A stretch of 64,000 bases of DNA from Flavobacterium psychroterrae (GTDB lineage Bacteria > Bacteroidota > Bacteroidia > Flavobacteriales > Flavobacteriaceae). The position numbers and the translations under genes are program-made. The first letter of the stretch is position 1; each line of letters starts with the position of its first letter. The stretch spans positions 1-64,000 of the forward strand of contig NZ_JAGYVZ010000015.1 in assembly GCF_018380615.1 (NCBI RefSeq). Reading direction: 5' to 3'. The notes below the pieces were generated by a model, which saw nothing but the letters and a program-made list of their open reading frames with translations, ran no database searches and was not told the DNA's origin. Below, one piece after another: positions 27,639-35,690 of the stretch.

Positions 27639-28373
27639 ATGGAACCTTTACTTTCAAAAAATACACTGAAATCTGATCATGCTACAACTGTAGAAAAAAA
27701 ACCTGTTATAGATGGTATTAGTATAGATTGCGTCATATTTTCCTTTGATAAAAAAAATCTTGAAGTTCTCTTAGTACAACATGCCGAAGGAGCCAGTATT
27801 GGAAAATGGGGACTTTTGGGAGGAAATTTATATCTGGATGAAAGTGTTGACAATGCAGCACTGCGAATATTATATGAACTCACTAGTCTGGACAACATCT
27901 ATTTAGAGCAGCTAAAAGCTTTTACAGATCCTGACCGTGTAAAAAGCACCAGAGTTATCACTGTTGGTTATTATACTTTGGTCAACCGGGAAGATTATAA
28001 TATTAAAGCCGGCAATTCTGTAATTGAAGCAAAGTGGCACAAGATTAAAGATGTGCCGAAGTTAATTTTTGACCATAACGAAATTCTCGAATTTAGTCTG
28101 ATGCAATTGCGCAATCGGGTTCGTCAGGCTCCAATTGGTTTTAATCTGTTACCGGAAAAATTTACCCTATTGCAATTAATGCATTTATATGAAGAAATAT
28201 TAGGAATTGAGCTGGATAAATCTAATTTCCGCCGAAAAATCCTCCATATGAAATTACTGGTTGCACTTGATGAAAAACAACAGGATGTTTCGCACAGAGC
28301 GGCAAAATTATACAAATTTGATCCTGACATTTACAAAAAACTAACCGAAAAAGGATTTAATTTCGAGTTTTAA
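27639..28373 (+). CDS. Nudix-domain transcriptional regulator (NrtR/AraR-like), second of two
   Basis: A tandem paralogue of the preceding gene, 244 residues with the same Nudix plus winged-helix layout. The last 86 residues match the first copy at 81 positions, and the DNA there is also very similar. The Nudix part is clearly more diverged: the box reads GGNLYLDE then RILYELTSL, also catalytically degenerate. A near-identical DNA-binding domain implies that both bind the same operators while sensing different ligands or forming heterodimers. The 21-base spacing suggests co-transcription. The conserved tail could reflect gene conversion or purifying selection. Confidence 0.85.
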   Translation: MEPLLSKNTLKSDHATTVEKKPVIDGISIDCVIFSFDKKNLEVLLVQHAEGASIGKWGLLGGNLYLDESVDNAALRILYELTSLDNIYLEQLKAFTDPDRVKSTRVITVGYYTLVNREDYNIKAGNSVIEAKWHKIKDVPKLIFDHNEILEFSLMQLRNRVRQAPIGFNLLPEKFTLLQLMHLYEEILGIELDKSNFRRKILHMKLLVALDEKQQDVSHRAAKLYKFDPDIYKKLTEKGFNFEF

Positions 28374-28438
28374 TGCTCGTTTTAAAACTCAGATTCTAAC
28401 TATATAACAACGGCATTCCAGAATCCAAAACTTTGCGC

Positions 28439-28446
28439 TATCTTTG
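28439..28446 (+). promoter_or_regulatory. -7 promoter box (TATCTTTG) of lepA
   Basis: TATCTTTG matches the Bacteroidetes -7 consensus TANNTTTG and lies 91 bases before the lepA start. No good TTG -33 element is at the right distance. Confidence 0.5.
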
Positions 28447-28537
28447 CGCATTAATAACACGCTCAACAGCAATTGCTACAGCGTAATTATACCCTGAAAA
28501 TTACTTAAAAACTCGTTTAGAGAATTGATATATTAAA

Positions 28538-30334
28538 ATGAAGAAGATACGTAACTTTTGCATTATTGCACACATTGACCACGGTAAAAGTACATTGGCT
28601 GACCGATTATTAGGCGCTACACAAACCGTTACAGCTCGTGAAGAAAAAGCTCAATTGCTTGACAACATGGATCTGGAACGTGAACGTGGAATCACTATTA
28701 AGAGTCACGCCATTCAAATGGAATATACTTATAAAGGAGAAGAATATATTTTAAATTTAATTGACACTCCGGGTCACGTTGACTTTTCATATGAAGTTTC
28801 TCGATCTATTGCTGCCTGCGAAGGGGCACTTTTAATCGTTGATGCTGCACAAAGTATTCAGGCACAAACTATTTCGAATTTATATCTTGCTTTAGAAAAT
28901 GATCTGGAAATTATTCCGGTTTTGAATAAAGTTGATTTACCAAGTGCTAATCCTGAAGAAGTTAGTGATGATATTATCGATTTATTAGGATGTAAATTAG
29001 AAGATATTATTCATGCTTCAGGAAAAACCGGTTTTGGTGTAGAAAATATTCTTGCTGCCATTATCGAAAAAATTCCACCACCAACAGGAAATGTTGATGA
29101 GCCTTTACAAGCTTTGATTTTCGATTCACATTACAATCCGTTTCGTGGAATCGAGGTTATTTTCCGTGTGAAAAACGGACAAATTAAAAAAGGGCAGAAA
29201 ATTAAGTTCATGGCGACAGGAAATGAATATTTTGCTGACGAAATTGGAACTTTGAAATTAAATCAGGTTCCTAAAAATGTAATTTCTGCAGGTGATGTTG
29301 GTTATTTGATTTCTGGAATTAAAGAAGCGAAAGAAGTAAAAGTTGGAGATACTCTGACAGATGCAAAAACGCCAACTACAAATATGATTACGGGTTTTGA
29401 GGATGTAAAACCAATGGTTTTTGCCGGAATTTACCCTGTTGATACTGAAGATTATGAAGAGTTGCGTAACTCAATGGAAAAACTGCAATTGAACGATGCT
29501 TCATTGGTATTTTTACCGGAAAGTTCTGCAGCTTTAGGATTTGGTTTCCGTTGTGGATTCTTAGGAATGTTACACATGGAAATTATTCAGGAAAGACTGG
29601 AACGTGAGTTTAATATGACGGTAATTACTACGGTTCCTAACGTTTCGTACCTGGCTTATACTAAAAAAGATCCAACGGTAGGATTTGTGGTAAACAACCC
29701 ATCTGATTTACCGGAACCATCAAAATTAGATCACGTAGAAGAACCTTATATTAAAGCGACCATTATCACCAAATCTGATTTTGTAGGTAATGTTATGTCA
29801 TTGTGTATCGAAAAACGTGGTCAAATTACCAACCAAACCTATTTGACTACTGAAAGAGTTGAATTGACTTTTGACATGCCTCTTGCCGAAATTGTATTTG
29901 ATTTTTACGATCGTTTAAAAACGGTTTCTAAAGGATATGCTTCGTTTGATTACGCTCCTATTGGAATGAGAACTTCAAGCCTTGTGAAAGTAGATATTTT
30001 ATTAAATGCTACAATCGTTGATGCTTTATCATCTTTGATTCACGTGGATAACGCTTACCACATTGGTAAAAAAATGTGTGAAAAACTGAAAGAATTGATT
30101 CCGCGTCAGCAGTTTGACATTCCTATTCAGGCGGCGATTGGCGTAAAAGTAATATCTCGTGAAACGATTAAAGCGCTTCGTAAAGACGTTACCGCAAAAT
30201 GTTATGGTGGAGATATTTCGCGTAAGCGTAAATTGCTTGAAAAACAGAAAAAAGGTAAAAAACGTATGAGACAAGTAGGAAACGTTGAGATTCCGCAAGA
30301 AGCATTTATGGCTGTTTTGAAATTGAATGATTAG
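28538..30334 (+). CDS. lepA: Elongation factor 4 (back-translocating GTPase)
   Basis: A ribosome-associated translational GTPase that acts on stalled or mistranslocated ribosomes. It has 598 residues, the normal length. The GTPase motifs are all intact: G1 AHIDHGKST (about 12), G3 DTPGHVDFSYE (about 77) and G4 NKVDLP. Domains II and III and the LepA-specific C-terminal domain (about 485-598, RKRKLLEKQKKGKKRMR) follow. It is transcribed alone after the Nudix regulators and ends at a hairpin terminator. Confidence 0.98.
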   Translation: MKKIRNFCIIAHIDHGKSTLADRLLGATQTVTAREEKAQLLDNMDLERERGITIKSHAIQMEYTYKGEEYILNLIDTPGHVDFSYEVSRSIAACEGALLIVDAAQSIQAQTISNLYLALENDLEIIPVLNKVDLPSANPEEVSDDIIDLLGCKLEDIIHASGKTGFGVENILAAIIEKIPPPTGNVDEPLQALIFDSHYNPFRGIEVIFRVKNGQIKKGQKIKFMATGNEYFADEIGTLKLNQVPKNVISAGDVGYLISGIKEAKEVKVGDTLTDAKTPTTNMITGFEDVKPMVFAGIYPVDTEDYEELRNSMEKLQLNDASLVFLPESSAALGFGFRCGFLGMLHMEIIQERLEREFNMTVITTVPNVSYLAYTKKDPTVGFVVNNPSDLPEPSKLDHVEEPYIKATIITKSDFVGNVMSLCIEKRGQITNQTYLTTERVELTFDMPLAEIVFDFYDRLKTVSKGYASFDYAPIGMRTSSLVKVDILLNATIVDALSSLIHVDNAYHIGKKMCEKLKELIPRQQFDIPIQAAIGVKVISRETIKALRKDVTAKCYGGDISRKRKLLEKQKKGKKRMRQVGNVEIPQEAFMAVLKLND

Positions 30335-30382
30335 GTTTTTATTTTTTTAGAAGATAGAACAAAGAGTAAAGAATATAGATTT

Positions 30383-30412
30383 AACCCGATGACGAAAGTT
30401 GTTGGGTTTTTT
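30383..30412 (+). terminator. Rho-independent terminator after lepA
   Basis: AACCCGAT (30383-30390) pairs with GTTGGGTT (30401-30408), including two G-U pairs, around a 10-base loop, followed by a T-run. Confidence 0.7.
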
Positions 30413-30623
30413 GTTTATATAAAAACCCATGTTTTACTTTACAAACAACCTGTTAACTCAACAAAACCAACCTTTCTAACTTTAAAACCATATCAGTAAA
30501 TACTTATTAAAGAGGCGATTTTTAACTCAATGACTTTCATTTTTAACGCAGATGACTACATTTTAAGAAAAATTAAAATTTTAAAAGATAACTTTAATCT
30601 TACAAACATTAAAAGTTATAATT

Positions 30624-31247
30624 ATGAAAACTAAATTTTTTATTATTTTATCAATGCTTACTTTTTCATTTGCAAATGCACAACAACAAGAAGAAGTAGA
30701 TTCTGAAATGAACTCAGCAAAAGGGGTTACTTTTCAACACGGAGATATGTTCCTGGAAGGTTCCATCAAAATTAGTACGGGTGGAGAAAGCGATTATTAT
30801 GGGTTTAGTCCAAAATTCGGGTATTTGCTAAACGACAAATTTGCCGTTGGAGCAAAACTAAATTACTCTAGTGAAAAAGAAGAAGCAGTTCCTCAAACAA
30901 AAACCAATGTGTTCGGAGTTGGTGCTTTTGCGAGATACTACTTTTTAGAATTAGACAAAAAACGTTTTAAAGCTTTTGCTGAGGCTGGTTTAGGGTTTGG
31001 ACAAAACAAAACTAAAATTGAAGGAATCGAAGACGACACTGATAACAGCATTACAGCAGATATCACTGTAGGTTTAAACTATTTTGTTACCAAAAACATT
31101 GCAGTAACTTTTACATTAGCTAATGTGTTAGCATATAATAGTGTTTCTCCTGAAAATGGTGCATCATCAGATACTTTTAATTTAAATATTAATTTATTTG
31201 AAAATATCTTCGATCAGCCACAATTTGGTCTTTTATATAGATTCTAA
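30624..31247 (+). CDS. Outer-membrane beta-barrel protein (OmpA/OprF-porin-like, hypothetical)
   Basis: A small predicted outer-membrane barrel of 207 residues. A signal peptide ends SFANAQ. The mature part alternates hydrophobic and polar residues in short beta-strand-like segments (for example FGVGAFARYYFLE, KAFAEAGLGFGQN, FVTKNIAVTFTLANVL) and ends in the C-terminal aromatic FGLLYRF, usual for BAM-assembled barrels. No enzymatic or binding motif is visible. It stands alone between lepA and the WYL regulator, with a terminator close behind. Function is unknown. Confidence 0.75.
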   Translation: MKTKFFIILSMLTFSFANAQQQEEVDSEMNSAKGVTFQHGDMFLEGSIKISTGGESDYYGFSPKFGYLLNDKFAVGAKLNYSSEKEEAVPQTKTNVFGVGAFARYYFLELDKKRFKAFAEAGLGFGQNKTKIEGIEDDTDNSITADITVGLNYFVTKNIAVTFTLANVLAYNSVSPENGASSDTFNLNINLFENIFDQPQFGLLYRF

Positions 31248-31270
31248 ATTTATATACGTCAGATATTCGA

Positions 31271-31302
31271 AAGCTGTCTCAATTTGGGGCAGCTTTTTTT
31301 TA
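31271..31302 (+). terminator. Terminator after the barrel protein gene
   Basis: AAGCTG (31271-31276) pairs with CAGCTT (31290-31295), followed by a long T-run. The loop TCTCAATTTGGGG is shared with the hairpin at 31467-31497. Confidence 0.75.
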
Positions 31303-31366
31303 TTTATAAAACTCGAATGTATTTTTTATAATTAATTATCCACGTATCAATTTCCGACACAGATTT

Positions 31367-31393
31367 GTAGAGGCGCACAGAAGTACGTCTCCC
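31367..31393. repeat. Degenerate GAGACGCAC-type palindromic repeat
   Basis: GTAGAGGCGCACAGAAGTACG followed by TCTCCC is an imperfect palindrome related to segments at 33215-33241 and 34338-34364. All three lie in gene-free gaps. Confidence 0.4.
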
Positions 31394-31466
31394 GCAAAGA
31401 ATTTCGATAATTAAATGAAAAATATAGAAATTAAAATTGATTAGATTGTGGAAATCATTTTTACGG

Positions 31467-31497
31467 ATAAATCTGTCTCAATTTGGGACAGATTTAT
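31467..31497. other. Hairpin upstream of the WYL regulator
   Basis: ATAAATCTGTC (31467-31477) is exactly complementary to GACAGATTTAT (31487-31497) around TCAATTTGG. It sits 26 bases before the -7 box at 31523, so it may be a duplicated terminator-like element or an operator. No gene is visible between 31248 and 31547. Confidence 0.55.
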
Positions 31498-31522
31498 TAT
31501 TTCTTTAACCTATGAACCTTTG

Positions 31523-31530
31523 TATCTTTG
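31523..31530 (+). promoter_or_regulatory. -7 promoter box (TATCTTTG) of the WYL regulator
   Basis: TATCTTTG fits TANNTTTG and ends 17 bases before the ATG at 31548. It lies inside a longer reading frame from 31512, which argues that 31548 is the true start. Confidence 0.6.
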
Positions 31531-31547
31531 AACCTAGAAAAGAAAAA

Positions 31548-32504
31548 ATGGACGAAACCCCAAAACGATTTGACCGCATTGTTGCTATTCTTATTCAATT
31601 ACAATCTAAAAAAATTGTAAAAGCACAGGAATTAGCGAGTCGTTTTGACGTTAGTTTAAGAACTATTTATCGGGATATCAGAACTCTTGAAGCTTCCGGA
31701 GTTCCTATTTATAGTGAAGCGGGAGTTGGATATGCTTTAATGGATGGTTACAGATTACCTCCGGTTATGTTTACGCGTGAAGAAGTCAGCAGTTTTATTG
31801 CTGCCGAAAAACTGATGCAAAAATTTACTGATCCTTCTTTGGGCTCGCATTATGCATCGGCGATGTATAAGTTGAAATCGGTTTTGAGAGGTACGGATAA
31901 AGACTGGCTTTCAAATGTTGAATCGAGAATTTTAATGCAGGCTGCAGAACCTTTATTTCATGATAGTTCGCCAAATACGCTGGCACTTTTGTTTGAAAGT
32001 ATCGCAGAGAAAAAGCAAATCATTTTATGTTATAAAACTTTAGAAGCCGAAGAACCAACTAAACGAAATATAGAACCTGTTGGTGTTTTTCATGATCATA
32101 ACAATTGGTATTTTCTGGGTTATTGTCATTTACGTAAAGATTATCGACAGTTTAGAACTGATCGTATCCAGGGAATTAAAAAAACCGACTGTAATTTTAC
32201 AATAGAACACGATTCTTTAGAAACGTATTTAATTAAAAACGAAACAATCCCAACTACAAAAGTTCGGATTTTAGTAGAGAAAAAAGTGCTTAATTATCTT
32301 CGATACGAACAAAAATACCACGGTTTTGTTTCGGAAAAAGAAATTGGAGACCAAATCGAAATGACGTTTATGTCACGTGATATTCAGGAAGGTTTTCCCA
32401 GATGGATTTTGATGTTTGGAGATTATGCCACAATTCTGGAACATGAAATACTCAGAACCAGAGTACTGGAACTTATTGATACTTATAAAAAAAGACATTC
32501 ATAA
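31548..32504 (+). CDS. WYL-domain transcriptional regulator (YafY-like)
   Basis: A DeoR/HTH_11-type regulator with a C-terminal WYL domain. It is 318 residues from the preferred start (MDETPKRFDRIV). An ATG at 31512 in the same frame would place the -7 box inside the gene. The N-terminal winged helix (about 10-60, VKAQELASRFDVSLRTIYRD) is followed by GVPIYSEAGVGYALMDGYRLPP. The WYL region (about 135-215) contains NWYFLGYCHLRKDYRQFRTDRI. It converges on a DinB-like gene, a pairing often seen with such regulators. Its target and ligand are unknown. Confidence 0.88.
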   Translation: MDETPKRFDRIVAILIQLQSKKIVKAQELASRFDVSLRTIYRDIRTLEASGVPIYSEAGVGYALMDGYRLPPVMFTREEVSSFIAAEKLMQKFTDPSLGSHYASAMYKLKSVLRGTDKDWLSNVESRILMQAAEPLFHDSSPNTLALLFESIAEKKQIILCYKTLEAEEPTKRNIEPVGVFHDHNNWYFLGYCHLRKDYRQFRTDRIQGIKKTDCNFTIEHDSLETYLIKNETIPTTKVRILVEKKVLNYLRYEQKYHGFVSEKEIGDQIEMTFMSRDIQEGFPRWILMFGDYATILEHEILRTRVLELIDTYKKRHS

Positions 32505-32547
32505 AAAAAACTCCTAAACTGAATTTGAAATTCAGTTTAGGAGTTTT
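32504..32547. terminator. Bidirectional terminator between convergent genes
   Basis: A near-perfect stem of about 20 bp (core ACTCCTAAACTGAA with its complement), flanked by an A-run on the left and a T-run on the right, works for both the WYL gene and the facing DinB-like gene. Confidence 0.85.
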
Positions 32548-32571
32548 TTTATTAGCAATCTGTAAAAGAAT

Positions 32572-33051
32572 TTATCTTTCCCAGAAAAAAGGAGGTTCAA
32601 TTCCTAAAGCTCTCAAATACACATATCCTTGTGCGCGGTGATGAACTTCGTTATCAACAAAATACAAGATGTTCTGAATCACCGGAAATTCGTATTGACC
32701 AAAAAGATTAAAGGTTTCATTGAAATCTTCAATAGATAATTTTTCCCAATATTGATTGATTTCGGCAGTTGCTTCGTCCCATTTTTCTAGATATTGCGCT
32801 TTAAAAATCAATTTTTCAGATTCTTCTGCAAAAGCTTTTTCTTCTTTATTGACGATTCCTTTAAGTCCCGGAACTGCAATCGCCAAAAGTTCATCTGTTA
32901 ATTTAGCGAAAGATCTCATTCCTCCTATTGAGAATTCGAAGAAGTCTTTTTCAGGAAACAATTCAATTACACGACGTGTAAGGGTGCGATGACCTTGCCA
33001 GTGTTTCAATAAATCTTCGGGAGTAATTACTTGTGCAGCTAATGTTTTCAT
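32572..33051 (-). CDS. DinB-like metal-binding four-helix protein
   Basis: A 159-residue protein resembling the DinB/YfiT superfamily of four-helix-bundle, His-metal proteins, which include bacillithiol- or mycothiol-dependent transferases and stress proteins. Candidate metal ligands are the His of LLKHWQGHRTL near the N-terminus and the DNEVHHRAQGYVYLRALG segment near residue 137. The GIEPPFFWE ending is typical of the group. It converges with a WYL regulator, separated by a strong terminator. The reaction is unknown. Confidence 0.72.
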   Translation of the reverse strand: MKTLAAQVITPEDLLKHWQGHRTLTRRVIELFPEKDFFEFSIGGMRSFAKLTDELLAIAVPGLKGIVNKEEKAFAEESEKLIFKAQYLEKWDEATAEINQYWEKLSIEDFNETFNLFGQYEFPVIQNILYFVDNEVHHRAQGYVYLRALGIEPPFFWER

Positions 33052-33114
33052 GGTTTTAAAGTTTTAATTATTTTAATACTCCAAAATTATCGAGGGTTAG
33101 TGACAACGGTTTGT

Positions 33115-33153
33115 CAGGAGGAAAAAATAATTTTAAATTATTTTTTCCTCCTG
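33115..33153. terminator. Perfect palindrome downstream of pfkB
   Basis: Arms 33115-33133 and 33135-33153 are exactly complementary over 19 bases (CAGGAGGAAAAAATAATTT) around a single T. It would stop minus-strand transcription from pfkB before the DinB-like gene. The rest of the gap 33052-33337 holds repeats only. Confidence 0.65.
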
Positions 33154-33214
33154 TATAAAAGAGAGTCAAGATACTACGTGTTTATCCCAATGAAATACAT
33201 TGTGGTTATTGGGC

Positions 33215-33241
33215 GTGAGACGCACTGCTGTGTGGCTCTAC
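33215..33241. repeat. Degenerate GAGACGCAC-type palindromic repeat
   Basis: GTGAGACGCACTGCTG followed by TGTGGCTCTAC is an imperfect palindrome of the same kind as 31367-31393 and 34338-34364. Confidence 0.4.
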
Positions 33242-33275
33242 ATTAAAATCTTTACGAACAATTGTCATTGTGTGC

Positions 33276-33310
33276 TAAACCCGACAGGTTTTTAAAACCT
33301 GTCGGGTTTA
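33276..33310. repeat. Perfect palindromic repeat TAAACCCGACAGGTTTT
   Basis: Arms 33276-33292 and 33294-33310 are exact complements of 17 bases around one T. It lies 28 bases behind the pfkB stop and matches the repeat at 10380-10412. Confidence 0.8.
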
Positions 33311-33337
33311 GGACGCAACTCATAACCCATAACTTAA

Positions 33338-34270
33338 TTACTTATTCTTCAACCATTCAAACAAACGATGGGCATCTTCATATTTGAATAATTGCGTTCC
33401 TTCGTTCATTGTTGCGGCAGATCCGCAGGCAACTCCCCAGCGAATTACTTCTTTCAGACTTTTGTTTTGCGAAATTGCCCAAACCATTCCACCAACCATA
33501 CTATCTCCGGCTCCAACGGTACTTTTTTTGGCAACATTTGGCGCAGGAACATATTCATAGTCATCTTTTGTGACCAAAACTGCTCCTTGAGGCCCAAGAG
33601 AAACTACTACAATTTCGGCTCCGCCATGGGCAATTATTTTTTTAGCAGCTTCATTCACTTCTTCCATTTCCAGGCGCTCAACTCCAACTAATTTTGCTAA
33701 TTCGCCTACATTTGGTTTTATCAGATAAGCCCCGGTTTCTAAAACTTTCTGTAAAGCTTCACCGGAAGTGTCTACAATTAATTTGGAATTAGATTTTTTG
33801 GCAATTTCTGCTACTTTTTGATAAAAATCAGATGACAAACCTTCGTTTAAACTTCCGCTTGCTACAAGAAATTTTGGTTTAAGATTTGAAATTGTTTCTA
33901 AGATTTTTTCAATTTCCGAATCTGATAAAACATCTCCGGTAAATCCGAAACGATATTGGGAATTTGTGTTATCATCAACTGCAATAAAATTTTCCCTTGT
34001 TGCCGTTTCTGTTTCTATGGCTTCAAAATCTACTGTTTCTTTTTTTACCAGATCTTTCAGCATTTCGCCAACCGGTCCGCCTGAAGTAAAGATTGCTAAT
34101 GAACTTCCGCGTAAGCGTGAAATTGCTTTTGAAACATTTATTCCGCCGCCGCCGGCATCAAATTGCGGATCTTTGCATCTTATTTTTTGTTCAGCAATTA
34201 AACCTGAAAAATGGGTGCTTTTATCTACTGAAGGATTTACTGTTAAAGTAACTATATCGAATGTTTTCAT
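33338..34270 (-). CDS. pfkB: PfkB-family phosphofructokinase
   Basis: A ribokinase-fold sugar-phosphate kinase that aligns by eye with E. coli PfkB (6-phosphofructokinase II). Matching blocks are TLTVNPSVDKST at the start, FDAGGGGINVSKAISRL (about 37-53), VVVSLGPQGAVLV and the catalytic/anion-hole motif STVGAGDSMVGGM (about 250-262). It has 310 residues, the usual length. It would phosphorylate fructose 6-phosphate in glycolysis; 1-phosphofructokinase or tagatose 6-phosphate kinase are close alternatives in the same subfamily. It is monocistronic. Confidence 0.85.
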   Translation of the reverse strand: MKTFDIVTLTVNPSVDKSTHFSGLIAEQKIRCKDPQFDAGGGGINVSKAISRLRGSSLAIFTSGGPVGEMLKDLVKKETVDFEAIETETATRENFIAVDDNTNSQYRFGFTGDVLSDSEIEKILETISNLKPKFLVASGSLNEGLSSDFYQKVAEIAKKSNSKLIVDTSGEALQKVLETGAYLIKPNVGELAKLVGVERLEMEEVNEAAKKIIAHGGAEIVVVSLGPQGAVLVTKDDYEYVPAPNVAKKSTVGAGDSMVGGMVWAISQNKSLKEVIRWGVACGSAATMNEGTQLFKYEDAHRLFEWLKNK

Positions 34271-34337
34271 AATTTGCTTTTTATATCTCTTAAAGATCGG
34301 AAAAAATGTTGTTTCTAAAAATAAAATTCATGACAAA

Positions 34338-34364
34338 GCAGAGACGCAATGTTGTGTCCTCTGC
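34338..34364. repeat. Degenerate GAGACGCA-type palindromic repeat
   Basis: GCAGAGACGCAATG/TTGTGTCCTCTGC is an imperfect hairpin with a GCAGAG/CTCTGC stem. It lies in the 301-base gap between pfkB and thiL, which otherwise shows only a decayed CCAGACAGGTTTT repeat near 34410 and the thiL promoter. Confidence 0.4.
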
Positions 34365-34514
34365 GTACAAAATTGTAAAAACCTTTTTCATAAGTTAGCG
34401 TAATTTTAAACCAGACAGGTTTTATCCGGAGGCTTAGGGACTGTCGAGTTTTGCCGATGCTATACAAAGAAGCCTTTCTTTATACATAAATAAAGCCATC
34501 AGAGATAACATCTA

Positions 34515-34542
34515 TTAATTCGATAAAACCTTTGTACCTTTG
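34515..34542 (+). promoter_or_regulatory. Promoter of thiL
   Basis: The -7 box TACCTTTG (34535-34542) matches TANNTTTG, with a TTA -33 element 17 bases before it. It lies 29 bases upstream of the thiL start. No TPP riboswitch is seen. Confidence 0.6.
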
Positions 34543-34571
34543 CACCTTAATAAAATTGGAACATAAAAGAA

Positions 34572-35618
34572 ATGATCGAAGATAAAAATCCGCAACGTAC
34601 AACTTTAGCGCAATTAGGTGAATTTGGGCTAATTGAACATTTAACTAAAAATTTTGATGTTACTCAGGAATCTACTTTAAAAAGTATAGGCGATGATGCA
34701 GCTGTTCTTGATTTTAAAGATAAAAAAGTAGTCGTTTCTACTGATTTATTGATTGAAGGCGTTCATTTTGATTTGGCTTATATGCCATTAAAACATTTAG
34801 GATATAAAGCTGTCGTTGTAAATATATCTGACATTTGTGCTATGAATGCCAGACCAACTCAAATAACGGTTTCTGTGGCGGTTTCTAACCGTTTCCCACT
34901 TGAAGCATTAGAAGAATTGTTTGAAGGAATTACACACGCTGCAAAAGAATATAAGGTTGATGTTATTGGTGGAGATACAACCTCATCACAAAAAGGATTA
35001 ATTATAAGCATTACTGCAATTGGAGAAGCTGATGCAGAGGAAATCGTTTATAGAAACGGTGCTAAACAAACTGATTTACTGGTTGTAACAGGTGATATTG
35101 GTGCTGCATATATGGGATTACAGGTTTTAGAACGTGAAAAACAGGTTTTTCAGGTCAATCCAAACAGTCAGCCAGATCTTGACATGTACAGTTATTTAAT
35201 CGAACGCCAATTAAAACCTGAGGCACGAAAAGATGTTCGTACTTTATTACACGCACTTGAAATTAAACCAACTTCGATGATTGATATCTCTGACGGACTA
35301 TCCTCTGAAATTATTCATTTGTGCAAACAATCAAAAGTAGGTTGTAATTTATACGAGGACAAACTTCCGTTAGATCCGCAATTTATTTCGACTTGTGAAG
35401 AGTTTAATATTGATAGTACAACAGTTGCAATTAATGGCGGTGAAGATTATGAATTGTTATTTACAATTGACATTAATGATTTTGATAAGATAAAAGGAAA
35501 TCCAAATTTCTCGGTTATTGGTCACATGGCCGACGAAAGCGAAGGAATAAATTTAGTAACACGTGCCAATACTCAGATTCCTTTAAAAGCTCGTGGTTGG
35601 GATGCTTTGAGTGAATAA
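34572..35618 (+). CDS. thiL: Thiamine-monophosphate kinase
   Basis: It phosphorylates thiamine monophosphate to thiamine pyrophosphate, the last step of cofactor synthesis. It has 348 residues. It belongs to the PurM-like ATP-grasp-related family. Metal/ATP motifs are visible: GDDAAVLDF (about 42), STDLLIEGVHFDLAYMPLKH, NISDICAMNARPTQ, IGGDTTSS (about 137) and the C-terminal SMIDISDGLSSE and AINGGEDYELLF. It is monocistronic and ends at a strong bidirectional terminator. Confidence 0.95.
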   Translation: MIEDKNPQRTTLAQLGEFGLIEHLTKNFDVTQESTLKSIGDDAAVLDFKDKKVVVSTDLLIEGVHFDLAYMPLKHLGYKAVVVNISDICAMNARPTQITVSVAVSNRFPLEALEELFEGITHAAKEYKVDVIGGDTTSSQKGLIISITAIGEADAEEIVYRNGAKQTDLLVVTGDIGAAYMGLQVLEREKQVFQVNPNSQPDLDMYSYLIERQLKPEARKDVRTLLHALEIKPTSMIDISDGLSSEIIHLCKQSKVGCNLYEDKLPLDPQFISTCEEFNIDSTTVAINGGEDYELLFTIDINDFDKIKGNPNFSVIGHMADESEGINLVTRANTQIPLKARGWDALSE

Positions 35619-35640
35619 GTTTATTCAAATTTCAATGTAA

Positions 35641-35687
35641 AAAATTCCAAATTCCAATGCAAATGAAGTATTGGAATTTGGAATTTT
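35641..35687. terminator. Bidirectional terminator between thiL and the response regulator
   Basis: Arms 35641-35658 and 35670-35687 are complementary over 18 bases (AAAATTCCAAATTCCAAT) with an 11-base loop, between convergent stop codons. Confidence 0.88.
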
Positions 35688-35690
35688 ATT

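Noticed and set aside
31512..31514. ATG as start of the WYL regulator
   Set aside because: It would place the -7 promoter box inside the coding region and adds a non-family extension.
34365..34534. TPP riboswitch ahead of thiL
   Set aside because: No THI-box-like conserved segments could be found; only repeats and a plain promoter.
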